NCBI GenBank assembly: GCA_949361645.1
Contig: OX442429.1
Location: forward strand, 6,832,290 to 6,896,289
Source: Spongilla lacustris
Taxonomy: Eukaryota > Porifera > Demospongiae > Spongillida > Spongillidae
Length of the DNA: 64,000 bases
Reading direction: 5' to 3'
Under the pieces are notes generated by a model. It had not been told where the DNA came from. It saw only the letters and a program-made list of their open reading frames with translations, and made no database searches. A program made the translations under genes and the position numbers. Of this stretch, positions 30,401 to 50,200 are shown piece by piece. The stretch's first letter is position 1. Each line of letters opens with the position of its first letter.

Positions 30401-31766
30401 CAAGGGGGAAGTGGGTGGAGCCTCAGTGTCTCCGAAGCGACTGAACAACGAGGAGGAGAGCTTCATCTCCTCCTTCCAGAAGACCTCAATGGACGTGCAC
30501 CAGGTGGAAGGTTTGACCAGTCCAAAGCATATCGTTACTGGGAATGTGCCTTTTGACAACGACATGTTCACCCACCAAGCTTTCCTCCCGGATGCTAACC
30601 TTCCTCCGCTTCAGGCTCCGCCCACTTCCGCTCCCTCCATCCTGGAGCCAGCCTTCCCAGCTGCACTGTCTGGTGTGCCCTCTGGGCCTCACCTGCAGCA
30701 GCCACCACTGCTTATGCCTGAAGAGCCACCGCCATTTGAGATGGCCCAGTCCCTCCTGCCTCCAACGTCATCCAGCTTCATGGGGCCCATGATGCCACCT
30801 TACTTCCCCATGTGGTTCCATCCCCACATGATGATGCAGATGTACTCACCCCAAATGATGCCCATGATGCCCTGCCCCCCCGCTGTGTTGCTAGACGACC
30901 AGGCACCAAGCTCACCGCTGGAAAGAAGTGAGGAAGGGAAAGAAGGAGAAGTGAAGGAGGAGGGAGGGGAGGAGGAAGAAAAAGCTGAAATGGACCCTCC
31001 TGAGCAGCCCAGTGACCAGGTGGCCATCACCATAGCAACCACTGTAAACACCTCTGATGCTGAAAACCAGCACAGTGATGCTCCAGTATGTGGTGGTGAT
31101 CTAAAGGAGGGCGGCGTTAAGGTGACCCCGCCTACCTCTGTATCCCCGCCCCCCTCCCCATCAGTTCCACTACCAAGCCTCCCACGGCGACCACCAAGCA
31201 ACACCAGTCACCATGACAACAGTCCACAGTCATTGGTCGATTTTGGCAATGAAGAAAGTGGTGGCCATGGTTACAGGCAGCAGCAGCATCACAAGGGACA
31301 GTACAACAGACCGTGGCAGCAGCACCAACAACCAGGGTGGAGAAGGGGTGGATCCAGGAATGGTTCAAGGTCGTACCGAAGCAATACTTATAGGCACCAT
31401 CACAACAGCGGTCCACCCTCCAAGCAACAGGTACTGTGCGAGGCAACTAGGGGCACAGCTTATAAAACTTCAACCGGAGACGACTCCTCCCCATCCTCCT
31501 GTTTGACCTTCCAGTCCACTTATTCTGGGGACCAGTCCCCATCCCATCACGGGTACAGCGATCGCAGCTACTCGTATCCACGACGACCTTACCCCAACCA
31601 TTCTGGTATGGCTGATCAGAGCTTTGACTCCAGTCGCACTCAGATCACATCAAGTTCGCAAGTATGGAAGGGGGACTGGTTTGATGTTGATAATGTGGTA
31701 GCCAGCCAGAGAAAGATGCTTGAAAGATCCTCATCCAGGCAGCAGCAGCAGCAGGAACGGCTATGA
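23989..31766 (+). CDS. OTUD4: OTUD4-like OTU-domain deubiquitinase
   Basis: OTUD4 is a deubiquitinase with a Tudor-like module and a long disordered tail that binds RNA and partner proteins. Exon 1 (23989-24115, MGKKKLKSKKPASLAEHL) contains KDGSCLFRAIAEQ, the OTU catalytic Asp/Cys motif, and ends at a GC donor (CAG|GCAAGT). Exon 2 (about 24172-24256) reads SVCQESHLEVRRKC. Later exons give VWGGEVELAALSQLYSR and LAYLDGNHYDSVCSIEHKE with the catalytic His. DPSTYRNIPLEVYQHQ matches the OTUD4 linker, followed by the Tudor-like EVAATMQFEVDDVCEV plus VTVGSEVLLAKVVQQ. The tail exons (27551-27979, about 28040-28713, a short one at about 28920, and about 30306-31766) are rich in Q, S, P, H and R. The tail includes MGPMMPPYFPMWFHPHMMM, similar to the OTUD4 PPFFPHVWYG region, and ends SSSRQQQQQERL. 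Intron borders in the repeat-filled part are partly inferred. Confidence 0.9.
24758..24880. repeat. GT-rich microsatellite, OTUD4-like intron
   Basis: GTGTGTGAGTGTGTGTATGT-type repeats begin directly after the donor of the NHYD exon (CAAT|GTACGT). Confidence 0.9.
25380..25475. repeat. Poly-C blocks forming a polypyrimidine tract
   Basis: Three poly-C runs separated by TTATCTTTTCCTCCAT precede the acceptor CAG at about 25475 of the exon beginning VTVGSEVLLAK. They serve as an extreme polypyrimidine tract and are probably length-variable. Confidence 0.85.
25540..26190. repeat. ~72-bp minisatellite with higher-order structure
   Basis: Units contain CCCTATAGAGGGTGACCTCC, CTTATAAGGTAAGGGGTGGG and GAGGTGATGAGGGAGCC. 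A block of several unit variants (about 25680-25900) recurs at about 25930-26180, giving a higher-order repeat. Every unit holds ATAAG|GTAAGG, like the authentic exon end AAGTATAAG|GTGAGG at about 25541, where the array begins. Confidence 0.9.
26487..27220. repeat. 24-bp minisatellite in an OTUD4-like intron
   Basis: About 30 units of GGTGGTATGTGAGGGATATG plus TGGA, with a few shortened or lengthened copies. It begins about 30 bp after the donor of the exon reading VLITSQNK. Frames through it (IPPPHIPH and MWRWYVRD repeats) are by-products of the 24-bp unit. Confidence 0.95.
27426..27514. repeat. CA microsatellite, OTUD4-like intron
   Basis: An AC run with interspersed ATGC lies between the SSGIY exon and the exon starting YMRGGGG. 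Confidence 0.9.
29160..30292. repeat. 29-bp minisatellite, ~37 copies
   Basis: The unit is GTTTGTATGTTTTGTGTG followed by TTTATGTGTGT (29 bp), very homogeneous after about 29,700. Because 29 is not a multiple of three and the unit has no stop, all three plus-strand frames stay open for about 1.1 kb and encode the same CVCLYVLCVYVCVCMFCVF cycle. An acceptor (CACCCTTGCAG) at about 30305 starts the true OTUD4-like exon, so the repeat is read as intronic. Confidence 0.95.
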
Positions 31767-32486
31767 GTGTTGTGTGTCATTTGGAGTGTTGCCTTAGATG
31801 GCCACCTGAACATAACATCTTGATGTTTGCACCCACTAGCACTTGTGTGTGTAGTGGTCTGCTGGATAATAGTAAAAATGTTATGTGTTTACGTGTATGT
31901 CTATTTGCCAGTAAAATACATGTATGATGGTCCGAAAGAATAACTACCTGATTAATTTATGGGGTCATGTGAACTTTATTACATGTATAATATGATGAAT
32001 GTTGCATAGCTTTTTGATAAATACACATGTACAAAATTAGCTTTAAACCAGACCCAAATAGTTTAAATCTGGGCTCTAGCCCTAGAAACGTTGTGCTTTT
32101 GAAGTATTCATAAGGCCTTGTCAACAATGTTTATTATGACATCAGTAAATTTATCTGGATGAAGGCCTAAATATAAACAAATTACATATGATGTGAAAGG
32201 TTTAGCTGGCTTATGCTGATCAATAAAAGCATCACACAGTATCTGCATAAAAGTAACCAGACATAACCAAATTAGGTTATTGTTAATTACTAATAAGTGA
32301 CAAAGAACACATCACTGCACTATAGTACTAGTACATGTACTTGGGAAATTGATTGGGTGGGGCAAGGTGCGACCACATAAGGTCTTGTCACAACTTGCTT
32401 AGCCATCCATGCATGAAATATGCGCCCCCTCCCAGGCCCATAAGAATTCTAGAAAGATAAACCGCAAGGAGTCAGGCCCGTCAATT

Positions 32487-32546
<60 letters not shown>

Positions 32547-34444
32547 CACTGGATGCAAGATCCGCTTGGCAGCCGCAGGCTATGAAATTATTCACTTGAT
32601 TGTTTAGTGCAGTGCAATCTTAATGAGAACTGCCAGTTGTCTGCATGTATACTGTGCACGTGTGCGTATAAGAGTACTGGTACGGGATCAAATAAGGATA
32701 GAATGTGACGTCTGAACAACTAAAATTTAAAAGAGTCGCTGCTAACTGCTATTTTATGGAGCAATCTCTTCCACAAACGAGGTGACATTGATATATAAGC
32801 CAGCGACTCGCTGCTTCAGGGGTATGAAACCAGTGAGCTTCGATTAGCTAGCGCATCACTTCTGCACTGAAGAACCGTATAGCGTCCTCATGCACGTAAC
32901 TTATAATTAGTATAAGTACCTTCTTCAATCATGCACTTGCATCATAGATTAAAGACCTTACATCGTTAACGCGGCATTATAGCTGGTTAAACGTTATAGG
33001 CATGCATTGTACCATTCTCAGTGTAATATATGCAGTGTGCATGGAATCAATTACCAAGATGACCTTCCATCTCCTGAACCGTTTTGAAAACATTCCTTCA
33101 TCTCCATACAGGATTGCAATGCTGAATTGTAACCAATATTAGAATTAATTCTGCTGCAACTTGCTTGCGATAAAAATTCCCGTCATTGCCCGACATCTTT
33201 TGAATGTGAGAGGAATGCCAGTTCTCTAGCTCCGACCGTCCGACGTCACAACAGATTGAAGTCATCGATGGGGGTAATTATAAGAATGTTTAGCCAATCT
33301 TGCATTGTATCTAGTACCCCACAAGTCCACAACTGAAATGTCGATCCAATCAGTTTGCCCTACAGTACCAGATGATATTGCAAAAACTCCAGCATTCCCT
33401 CTTGTATTTAATTTATTTATGGTATAGAGACTATAGAGAGTACTCCATGCATTTCAAAATTAAGATACCTGTTACTGTTACAGTTGTTGTTTGCTTGGTT
33501 CTGACTTGTTTCCAAATGTGAACAAACCTTTACATTACAGGTAGTGGGATATAAGCATCTGTGCTCACAGACAATCATGCAGTTTTTCATATGCATGGAA
33601 ATAGTGTTTTTGTAGTTTTATAAAACTACAAAAACACTATTATTATGCATCAAAAAATGCGTTGGCTCCTGGGGAGCTTACAGCACTTCCCCATACCCCC
33701 TAGCTGGGCAGCATGCACCCTCCCTGGGGCTTTCTCCTGCATCTGTGCCCTATACCATACATACATGTATTATCCTGGTTTCGCCACTGGTCAGTTGAGT
33801 CCACTAATAACATGCTTTGCACCACCCCCCCCCCCCCCCCCCCCCCCCCCCAACACACAACCTGACTGATGGAGAGTGGGACCCGTCACCGCGCCGAGGC
33901 TGCTATATTGTTAATGAGCGTTGGATAAATGCTTCGTTTGTCAGCCTATACATGTATGATCTCAAAAACCTCCTTTGGCCTTTGGAGAAGGAGGTCCAAA
34001 TTAGGTTTTTGAGATTTTATTGGCATACAAAAATATGATATAAACTAATCATTAGTCTACCGTAATCCATTCGACATATTTCGAACGTGTGTACATACAA
34101 TAAGATCGTCGATTTTTTAAACGTCGCACAAATGATCAATACACGATGCCGATTTAAAAAAAAAAACGGATAAAGCTAAAAGGTAAAAGGCGCCTTTAGA
34201 AGCACATGACCTCAATCCCCAGGCAACCAGACAAAAATATACATCAGCTCAGATCCATCCGAGGCTGAGCAAGTGATCCGCCATCATCTACATGTCCGCC
34301 CGCCAAATGATTATCATTACTGGTACGCAATCACGCCGCGCTCATGGGCCAGTAGGGAGGTCCCCTTTTTTGTGATGACATGGAAGAAAGAAGAGGGAAC
34401 CCGTTAATCAGGATCACTTTTTCGCCCCAGTCGTAGAGTTTAAA
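31767..34444. other. Intergenic region after OTUD4-like
   Basis: No gene is recognised. It contains a CA run (about 32489-32544), a 44-bp perfect palindrome (33599-33642), a poly-C run at about 33825-33850, and an imperfect hairpin at about 33959-34017 whose arms start ATCTCAAAAACCT. The polyadenylation region of the OTUD4-like gene probably lies in the first 250 bp (AATAAA-like motifs are scattered). Confidence 0.5.
33599..33642. repeat. 44-bp perfect palindrome
   Basis: AATAGTGTTTTTGTAGTTTT and the next bases are followed without a spacer by their exact reverse complement, centred between 33620 and 33621. Confidence 0.9.
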
Positions 34445-34468
34445 ATGAAGGCTGCCAGGTTAGCTGGT

Positions 34469-34650
<182 letters not shown>

Positions 34651-34867
34651 CTCTCTCTCTTTCTCTCTCGGGCTTACCTCTGACTCATATGACACCTACA
34701 TGGTATACATTATACTTGGTATGTATGCGTTTGTGTGGATGTGTTTAGTTCTCAGACAACCACATTTATTCTACACACTTGTAGGCCTATATGTAGTCAA
34801 GTTTTCCGAATATATGGATGTTGTCATACAGTGTGGATGTGTGGTGAACATGTATGTGTGTTTGCAG

Positions 34868-36997
34868 ATTATCTCAGCTCGAGCGCCTGAAGCAAAATCG
34901 TTACGCCTATACGTCGTATCCCGAGACGTCGTATCCCGAGACCGCAGAGGCTCAGCAAGACACGAAGGAGGATGAACCGATGGATCTCGGCCTCAGGAGC
35001 GATATTGATGTCTTCCGAGGAGGAAGGGACGAGACGGAGGAGGAACCAATGGTAATCGGTGAAAATATCAATATTTTCAGAGGAATACTCGACGGCACTG
35101 AGGAACCAGTCGAACTTAGCGCAACCTCCATCAGTAAGTGAATTACTGTTTATAATAATAGCAGATGTTCGCAATATCAAGCTACAATAAGATGCTATTG
35201 TTTCTAACAGATTTTCAGTCCAGTTACCCGTTAACTGTCTGTCCAGTGGAGGCCAATGAAACTTGCCCCCAGCACACAGCAGGGGTTTGGCCATTGTTCC
35301 ATCTTACAACAGGTATGCACACCTTCCTCTACATGGGTTTAATTGGTGTGGTGTTCAAATTTTTATCCAGAGACAGGTGAAATTGGGGTCGACAATTCTC
35401 ATTCAAAGAGGTTGTGTTGTGTGTTATTTGGAGATGTTACTTCGTATTGAGCTGTAATGGTTGTTAGGCCGTGCCAGTCTGTGCAAGATGGGAGGACAAA
35501 TACAACAGGTGTTAGCCTACCACCCCCACCCCCTGCCAATGACTTGCCTTTAATTGGAGATAATGGTGAGTGGAAAATGACTCCATGGAACGCAAAGCTA
35601 TGCTTTTTTTCAAATGTCCAGTGGCAGCAGCAGATGGCCTAGGGACATTGATGGCAGTGTGCAAGTGAGTAGCCAACATCCTGTTATGTACCACTTGTAA
35701 TTGTTTGCGCCTGTTCTTAGTGCTGGGTATCCATCACATGGACTTGTTGGGCGCTAATAGGTTCTACAACTGACCAACAAAATAGCTCAGATAAATTAAT
35801 CATATGTTTCATGGATATCCAGTAAAGGTTGGCATACAAGGGGCAACTTCCAGATGATTCAATAGCAAATCCCTTTGATCTTTCTGTTGACTTGTCGCTC
35901 CAAAGTAAGGCCAGCATACATGGTGTGACTTGTCACATGGGACTGAAATGAATGTTGGTAAAAGTTCAGTAAACCATCAGTAAACTAAAGAATTTTTACC
36001 CATATTCATTTGAGCTTCATGCAACAAGTCAACCCGTGTATGCCGGCCTTTAGAGAGGCTTTCTATTCTCTGGCAACAAATCACTTGACCACAAGTGACT
36101 AATTGTTCTCAAAGCTATTTAATCGTTCTCAAAGCACAAATTCCAACAATTGCGACAAATCGCCAGAAAAAAAGTCACCCGGAAGTTGAACTGTGCATGC
36201 TGGCCTTAAGAGGAAGTGCTGAGTATGATAGTGAATGCACTTACATGTACAGCACATTACTTGCCTGAATACATCTTTATGTGCGCACATTTACTTCATT
36301 CTGATTCCCGTTCTATTCCAGCCAGCCGCATATTGAAACAGAAAGCCATTATATGCTGGGAGCATCCAAAATGAGGAAAGCTGCAAGGTTGCTGAGCTGT
36401 CAGTTTAAACATCGTATTCGGGTGGTTTGGACCTGTTCAAGGAAACCATTCAGGATGAAACAAGGAGTACTGTTCTTTTTAGTGCCATCACCAGAGAATG
36501 GCAGGCCTGGGCACTGGGTGTGCCTCTTCTGCAATGCAGCTGATGGTGTGGTCCATGTTCTAGACAGCTGCAGCAGTAGGGACCCTGAGCATGAGTATGT
36601 GCGAAGTGTGGTGGTGGAGTATTGTGATAGCACTGGCCCTCTGGTGCTACTGCACACTGGTACAGAGGGGTTCCAGTATCCCCAGCAGATAGGGGACACA
36701 CACTGTGGGTACTACGTCATTGCCTACGCGGTGGACCTTCTCAGTGGGCGTTGCCTGCCTTTTGAGTACATGTATGACCAGGAAAGGATGCCAGGACATC
36801 TGGAGAGGTGCTTCAAGAGTGGGAAATTTGAATTATTTCCACAAGTCTGTGTGAATCCTGGCATATATCTATTGGTTGAAACAAAAATCATCACAATTAT
36901 TGTGGGACGAAGGCAAGACAGTGACAGATCCAGGAGGGGCCTTCCAATATGGGGTGTGGGGTTCATGTGTATGTTGTGTTTGAGTGAAAATGTATAA
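34868..36997 (+). CDS. C48/Ulp1-like cysteine protease
   Basis: C48 proteases cleave SUMO or related ubiquitin-like proteins; related domains also occur in some transposons. The protease exon (about 36321-36997) shows the expected order: GRPGHWVCLF with the catalytic His, VHVLDS with the Asp, and PQQIGDTHCGYYVIAYAVDL with the oxyanion Gln and catalytic Cys. Upstream exons are about 34868-35134 (two TSYPE copies, then EPMDLGLRSDIDVFRGG and EPMVIGENINIFRG, a diverged internal repeat), about 35218-35312 and about 35467-35564. These are acidic or proline-rich and probably disordered. The first exon and the true 3' end are not settled. Introns argue against a young transposon, but the specific relative is not recognised. 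Confidence 0.65.
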
Positions 36998-38562
36998 TTT
37001 CCTATCTAATCATGACCTACAGGGAGGGGGGGGGGGGGGGGGGGAAGGATTCATGCATAAATATACTCAAGGCTTCTGTGGAGAATGTGTCAGTAGTAAT
37101 GTCGTGCCCAGACCCAAATTACATCATTACTGTACTTAGGAAACTACCTGTTTTGGAAATTGCAATATTTGTATCATCAAGGTGTAGTAACACCATCCCG
37201 TGATGCAGGGTAAGTTGAATAGTACTACTACTGCCAAAGATAACCGCTTTAAAAGTAGTGTGAGAAATCATGGCTTTCCTCTAGACCTTCAATGAGCTTA
37301 TTTTACTCATACACACTTATAGCTAGATGGCTAATGATGTAAGGGGGTGGGGAGAAGGAGGATGAGTGATTTCCTAAATACATGTATATTAATTTAATCT
37401 ATTAAGAATTAGAGCAACTTACGGGTAAAACAAAAGGAATTACAATGAAACATTACAGGCCTACATTTAGCAAGTTCCAGAACAATGTAGGATGCATATG
37501 CTTACTAAATGTACATCAGTACATGTATTCAACTCTACAATCTATGATTCAAGTCTGACGTAACCACACCCTCACGCTTTGCAAAACACGATGGTGTGGC
37601 TGTGTAGTCTGCAGGTGTAGTCTGCAATTCAGTACGTCCAACATTGGAAGATCACCATAATCCTACCTGTTTTACTCAAGCGTTACTCACAAACCCTACA
37701 TCTAAATGATTAAATTTTGTTTCGCACAATTTTTGTACACAGAAAAAAAATAATAGTACATGCCAAGCAGAATTTTTTGCACTAACAAAATCATTACAGT
37801 GTGAATGGTCCTATTTGCAGTGAGTCTCCCATCTTTCCTTTCATCTTTAGATTTTCAAACACTGCGTGATGCCAAAAAAAGAGTTCTTCATCATTTGAGA
37901 TATTACCTTGGAAGAGTGCTCTAAAGTGAAATGGTGATGTGGTCTAGGGTTTGATGATGGAGCAGCACTCCCTCAAGGGCACATTTACAACAAAGTGACA
38001 TTTTTATCATGTTTTCAGTAATAATTAATTTTACTCCATGGGAACCATATCCTCTGAGACAGGTGTTCAGCAAGGGGACCCCCTGGGGCCTCTTTTGCTT
38101 AGTCCTGCAGAAGCTGGTAGTCACTGTAGCCTCAGATGAAGAGTCGTCTCAGCTGTTGTAAGCATTGGACTTCACCATAACATCACCGCTAAATAATTCT
38201 ACTTTGAACGAAGCGAGTGCAATGGCTGGGTCCGCTGCTGCCAATGATGAAAAATGCAACCACTTGGGCTGGGTGGTTTGTATCCCCTTAACAGTGGAGA
38301 CATATGGTTGCTAAGGGGAAGAAGCGGGCAGATGTCTCAACAGACTGGGTGTCCCAAGTCTTCTGCAGTGTCAGGGCTATATGGAAAGTTAAGCATTGCC
38401 CTGGTCAGGGCTATATGGAAGGTTAAGCATTGCCCTGGTCAGGGCCAATGCTGGCTTTACTGGCTTAGGTATAGGTCTATTTATTTCACAATGTATATTG
38501 AACTTTGTGTCTGCTTGATGTTTTTTTTTTTAAATGTGACCACAAAAATAAAGATAAAAATT

Positions 38563-38615
38563 AGTCTCGTTCCCAGACGCGTATAAGACATTATTACGCG
38601 TCTGGGAACGAGACA
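38563..38615. mobile_element. Short hairpin MITE, TAGTCTCGT family
   Basis: TAGTCTCGTTCCCAGACGCG and its inverted copy CGCGTCTGGGAACGAGAC flank a short loop. The ends match the element at 1524-1643, so both belong to one family with little but terminal repeats. Confidence 0.75.
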
Positions 38616-38666
38616 CCTCAGGATAAGGTTCCTAGTACTACCTCTCCTCCTCTTCAAGAAGAGATC

Positions 38667-38895
38667 AGGGGCGGATACAGGGGGAGGGGGGGGGGGGGGG
38701 GGGGGGGGTTGCAACCCCCCCTTTTGTCCAAAATCCTCTTTTTTTTGCACGCAGTTTTAGGGGTTTTGGGGGGTTGCAACCCCCTCTTTTGTTCAAAAAT
38801 ACTTTTTTTTTCGCACGCGGACAGCCCCCCCCCCCCCCCCCCTCCCCCGCTCGTCTTTTTATCCCCCCCTTTTCTGAAATCCTGTATCCGCCCCT
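38667..38895. mobile_element. hAT-like MITE with poly-G/poly-C interior
   Basis: CAGGGGCGGATACAGGGGGA at the left and CCTGTATCCGCCCCT at the right are inverted copies. Inside are long G and C runs and two diverged copies of a GGGTTGCAACCCCC motif. It is the same type as the element at 2555-2816. Confidence 0.7.
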
Positions 38896-39465
38896 AGAGA
38901 TACAGCATGGATATTATACAGAAATTCGGTATAATATCCATGGACGCCGTACCATGTACCAGAGTACATTAAAAAGCCACAACGGCTGAACCACACCCCT
39001 TTCCCAAACACAAATAGCTAGCTCTGTAACTATAGGGCCTACTAAGCGAGTATCATAATTTTTATTAACCGTAAAACCATGCATGTACCTGGCACCAACG
39101 ATAAGTACGATCACTTACGTGACTTACATGTCATTTAGTACTAGTTGGGCTAGCCGTACGTTGTGGATTATGGCGGTACGTGCCAATTTCACCATCCTCT
39201 GATGTCACGTGCATAATCTGGTACCACCGATAAGCAGCATTACTGCTTGAAGTTTGACTCAGGGTGATACCGATAAACACTGGAAGTAGTAATCACCCGT
39301 GACAAGCTGCAAGAACTTAATTTTAAAAATAGCTACATAGGATTTTTTAAAATGCGCATGCGTGGAACTTGCACGCCTTTTCTAGAAAGATCTGTGTTTC
39401 TATTAAAAAGGTCAGCCAGTAAGGTTCATGCTCAGTATACTAAACACATTGCTGTATAAATATAG

Positions 39466-46198
<6,733 letters not shown>

Positions 46199-47256
46199 TT
46201 GTGTATATACTGTGTGTGACCGTGTGTGAAGGGGAAGTGATATCAGGGGGAGGGGTGGGGAGGTTAACTGATTTTATTGAGGCATGTGTTTGGTTTGTGG
46301 TGTGTTTCGAGTTGTAGTTGAAGCAGGAGCGCGCTATGTGTTGTACGCAATGCCATCCATTAGCTATTTGATCGACCTGTTACTGAATGAAGTGCTTGTG
46401 CGCGTGCCGGATTATGTTGTCCTGAAAATTGTAAGCAGCAGGCACTGATCTGGAGAAAAATTGAAAATGGGGCGGTGCCGAAATTATCCTTTAAATTACA
46501 ATTAGTGTTAGGAAAGTTTTTTTTCCACGTACGTGTACGTCCGTCCGGCCCGTCCAGCAATCGTCGAGTGTTAATAAAATATGTGAGTATGTGCATCAGG
46601 CAGAGATGGATTGGCCGAGGTCGATCTCTTGCCTGCAAGAAACTATATTTGGCTGCTCGTTTGGCTGTCAAATTCTAATTTCCCTTGACTTGATGTTGCA
46701 AGCTTGAATGTTTCCAATAAGCACGTGCATAAGGACTGCTATTTATACTGAATCACAAGATGAAAATAATACATGTAAGTACTGCAACTTAATTCACAGG
46801 GGGAAAACACGTCGAATCGTTATTTGGGAGATGATCTAATTCGGCTAGAAATCGTGTGCAAAGATGAATGATTTATCATAAAATCAATGAATGCAGTGAT
46901 TAGGTTCGGAATCATTGAAAACTGAATCGCAGCTGCTCCGTTGGGTCTGGGGCCGAGACTAAGACCGGCTGTGACCTAGATTGATTAGAAGTTGACTATC
47001 TGCGTCAACATGGTTCACAGCTTCAATATTTTTTTTAAACCTACATGTATATACTCATTTGAATTGCCAGCAACATGTGCATATGATGGCAGGCCGGCAT
47101 ACTGCTTAAACATTCTGTAGTTCTTTGATTTACGGAACTTACATGTACATGTACGTGTAAAATTGTAAATACTAGATTCACTTCGTGATGATTTGCAGTG
47201 ATAATTATAAAGATAGCGTAATCGTATGTGGTAAGCTTTAGAAGCCGCACAAGACA
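46199..47256. other. Intergenic region, convergent gene ends
   Basis: This separates the 3' ends of the HSPA4-like gene (+) and the first CARD/caspase-like gene (-). I see no gene. GGGTCTGGGGCCGAGAC near 46945 resembles a solo end of the TAGTCTCGT hairpin MITE family. Confidence 0.5.
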
Positions 47257-50200
47257 TCAGTGTGTGGGCTTTCTGATCCTGACTTTGAATTCGTACTGGT
47301 CCCACCTATCACGTTTGTCCATCACCCCTGCTCCGTAGGAGCACACGTCATAGCGGAGGGGACAGAAGTGCTCGTGAAGTCCTCGTTGTATGTATGGCTC
47401 TAAGTACATCATCTTCTGGCTGACAAAGACCTTGTACGTGTCAGTTATGGCTGGTACATTGTGACCTGGCAAGTGATAAGCAATGCATGATGTAATGGAT
47501 GATGTAATAGATCTTGCCTTTGGGGAACGAGGTAGAAATGAATTTTTTAATAGTTGCACTCTCAGTTGTCCTCCCAAACACGTATTCTGAGAGCACAAAT
47601 TGCACCATACCTGGTCAAAAAAAAAGGGGGGGGGGGGGGGGGGGGGGAAAAGATTGCACCACATTTCAATTGGAGCCCACCTCCTGACTAACCAGTTTCC
47701 TCAAGACAAAAAACGTAGACAAAAACAGGACGCTCATTCTCATTAGTAAAATGGACCACCAACTTTTCCTTCTCTTCGACCTCCAGTATTGTACCTATGA
47801 CACACTGCATGGTATCACTGGTCACCATAGTGACAAAGCCTACCTTCTTTGACTCCATAAAGCTGCACTTGCATGGAGACTGTAGGAGGTCCGGAGGGAG
47901 GATCAATTGGACGCAGCTCAATGAGGGATGCTACAATGGGCGTGTCAAACTGGTGACGTTTGGGCCAGGCAGAAGAATACAGGAGATTAGTCTTTGATGC
48001 CAGGAAATAAGGGGTTAAACTGCTGTGCAATGCCACTTTGACCCTTAGTCCCTTAGTACCGCCTACAGAGAGATGTCACAACAGAATGAGAGCAGGCAGG
48101 CTAATACACCTCATACCTTTCAGTTCCAGTCTAGCCAGACTGGTAGGCATGTCCAATCTGAACTCAGATACAGTACTGCTGCCAGCTTGACATGCCCACT
48201 TTACCTCCTCCTTACCACCATCAAATGTCACAGCCGTCCCTGGTATCAAATGCCAACCATCTCATCAGTTAACACATATACAAACTTCGCCCACTCTCTC
48301 CACCCACTCACTCCACACTCCCACTCATTCAGCTCTCCACCCACTCACTCCACACTCCCCCTCATTCAGCTTTCCACCCACTCACTCCACACTCCCACTC
48401 ATTCAGCTCTCCACCCACTCACTCCACACTCCCACTCATTCAGCTCTCCACCCACTCACTCCACACTTCCACACATTCAGTTCTCCACCCACTCACTCTA
48501 CACACACACACACACACAACCACACACCTTGTTTGGATATGAACCGAAGGCGAAACTCAAACCCTTTGTCCACAGACTCACATGGCTGAAGGCTCACAAT
48601 GTATGCACATATGCCGGCTGGTAGTTCTAACGCATCTGTACCATACACATAGGTCTTCGAGAACAATATTTTACGGTATGAGACACTGAGTTCCCTGGCA
48701 TAGGAGTTTTTAGCAGCATCTCCTGCACAGGGGTGGAGCTTGACAGAAGCCACAAGCATCCATGCCACACCCACCTCTAATTTCCAATGCAGTGATCACG
48801 TGATTGTACGCCAAATTTATGCGCAAGTAAGCATTACTGTCCGGCTCCCAAAATAAGGGGTTTTCCCCAAAGGATATGATGGCTGCTGAAACAGGATGTT
48901 CTCCCTTGTGCGACGAAGCCTCAAAAGTGACCCCAGATTTTAAACCAGCCAAAAGTAATGGTTGGTCTGCACCTATGGGGATAAGGGAGGGGAGGAAGAG
49001 GGAAGGGAAGGAGGGGAGGGAGGAAGAAAGGGGATGGAGAGGCAGGAAGGGCTAATGGGTTTGTTCAGCTTACTGCGAGTGAGGTAACAGGAGTTTGTAG
49101 CCTGTGGTTGGTCGTTGGGGTGTATGGCTTTGACAAACTTAAACCATGCCATCATCTCTGAACAGGGTGGATATATGTCAGATTAAAATAGACAAAGCTC
49201 CATCCCTCTCCCTACTCTCTCCACCTCCCCCTCCATCTCCACCATACCAAGCAGAGATGAAACATGGACAATATTCTTCACTTTTGGTCTGTACACGACA
49301 TCACCATCACGGTCTTCAATGGTGTACGCCTGCCCCTCCCTCTTCACCTCCATCTTTGAGCTACAAGGATGCCCTCCATTTTGGTGGCCTATACAATATG
49401 TGATAATGGCCACACCTACACTTTGAGGCTGGGCACTTCTGTCAACAAGGGAGAGGTGTCAATGTGGAGTTTAAGCTTAGCAATATCCTCTGGGGAGGAG
49501 GAGAGGCATAGAAGGATAAGGAGAGAGTACCACGGAGCACACGTCCACAAACAAGATGGAGGAACATTTCCTCACCTTTACCCAAGCTGCTCTGGTCCAA
49601 ATGAACAGTGTAGTTCTCCTTATGATGGAGAGGGAATGTCTTCCTCAAACACAGGAAGTTCATACTGCTGTCAGTGTCAGGTCCAGCTGGGATACCCTAG
49701 GAACAGAGAGGGACCACATGGGGCTGGGGACTGGCCACATCCTTACTTGGTACTCCTCTTCCAGCAGCTTTGCAAGGGCTTCAACATTCTCCATGGCAAC
49801 AATGGCGCACATCTGGTGGGCTTCCACCACCTTCCCCTTGAACACCTCCTCCGGCCGACAGATGTGGAAGACGTCCAAGATGTCATCGACAATGAGGCCG
49901 GCCATCTTACTGGTACGTATGTGCACCCCCTTCAGATCAAACCTCTGCCTTGGTAAGCTGGGAGACTTGGTATTTATCAGATCAGCACGGAGCCACTGTC
50001 GGTACGGGTACCCACCCCCACCCAAAAACGTCCTATCCATATCGCCCTGCAAGGGGGTATCAATTAGAAAAGCATAAATACAATAACCCTCTTTGGTTCC
50101 ATCAGCCTATCACCTGTATTGAAGGTGAAAACAGCAGATGTGCTCTCTGCCGGCCATTCCAAAGGTATGACAACTGCTCGTAGAACAATCTGTGTGTGAT

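Noticed and set aside
29145..31766. A continuous 873-codon open frame
   Set aside because: Its first two thirds are translations of a 29-bp minisatellite that is open in every plus frame; only the part after the acceptor at about 30305 looks like real OTUD4-like coding sequence.
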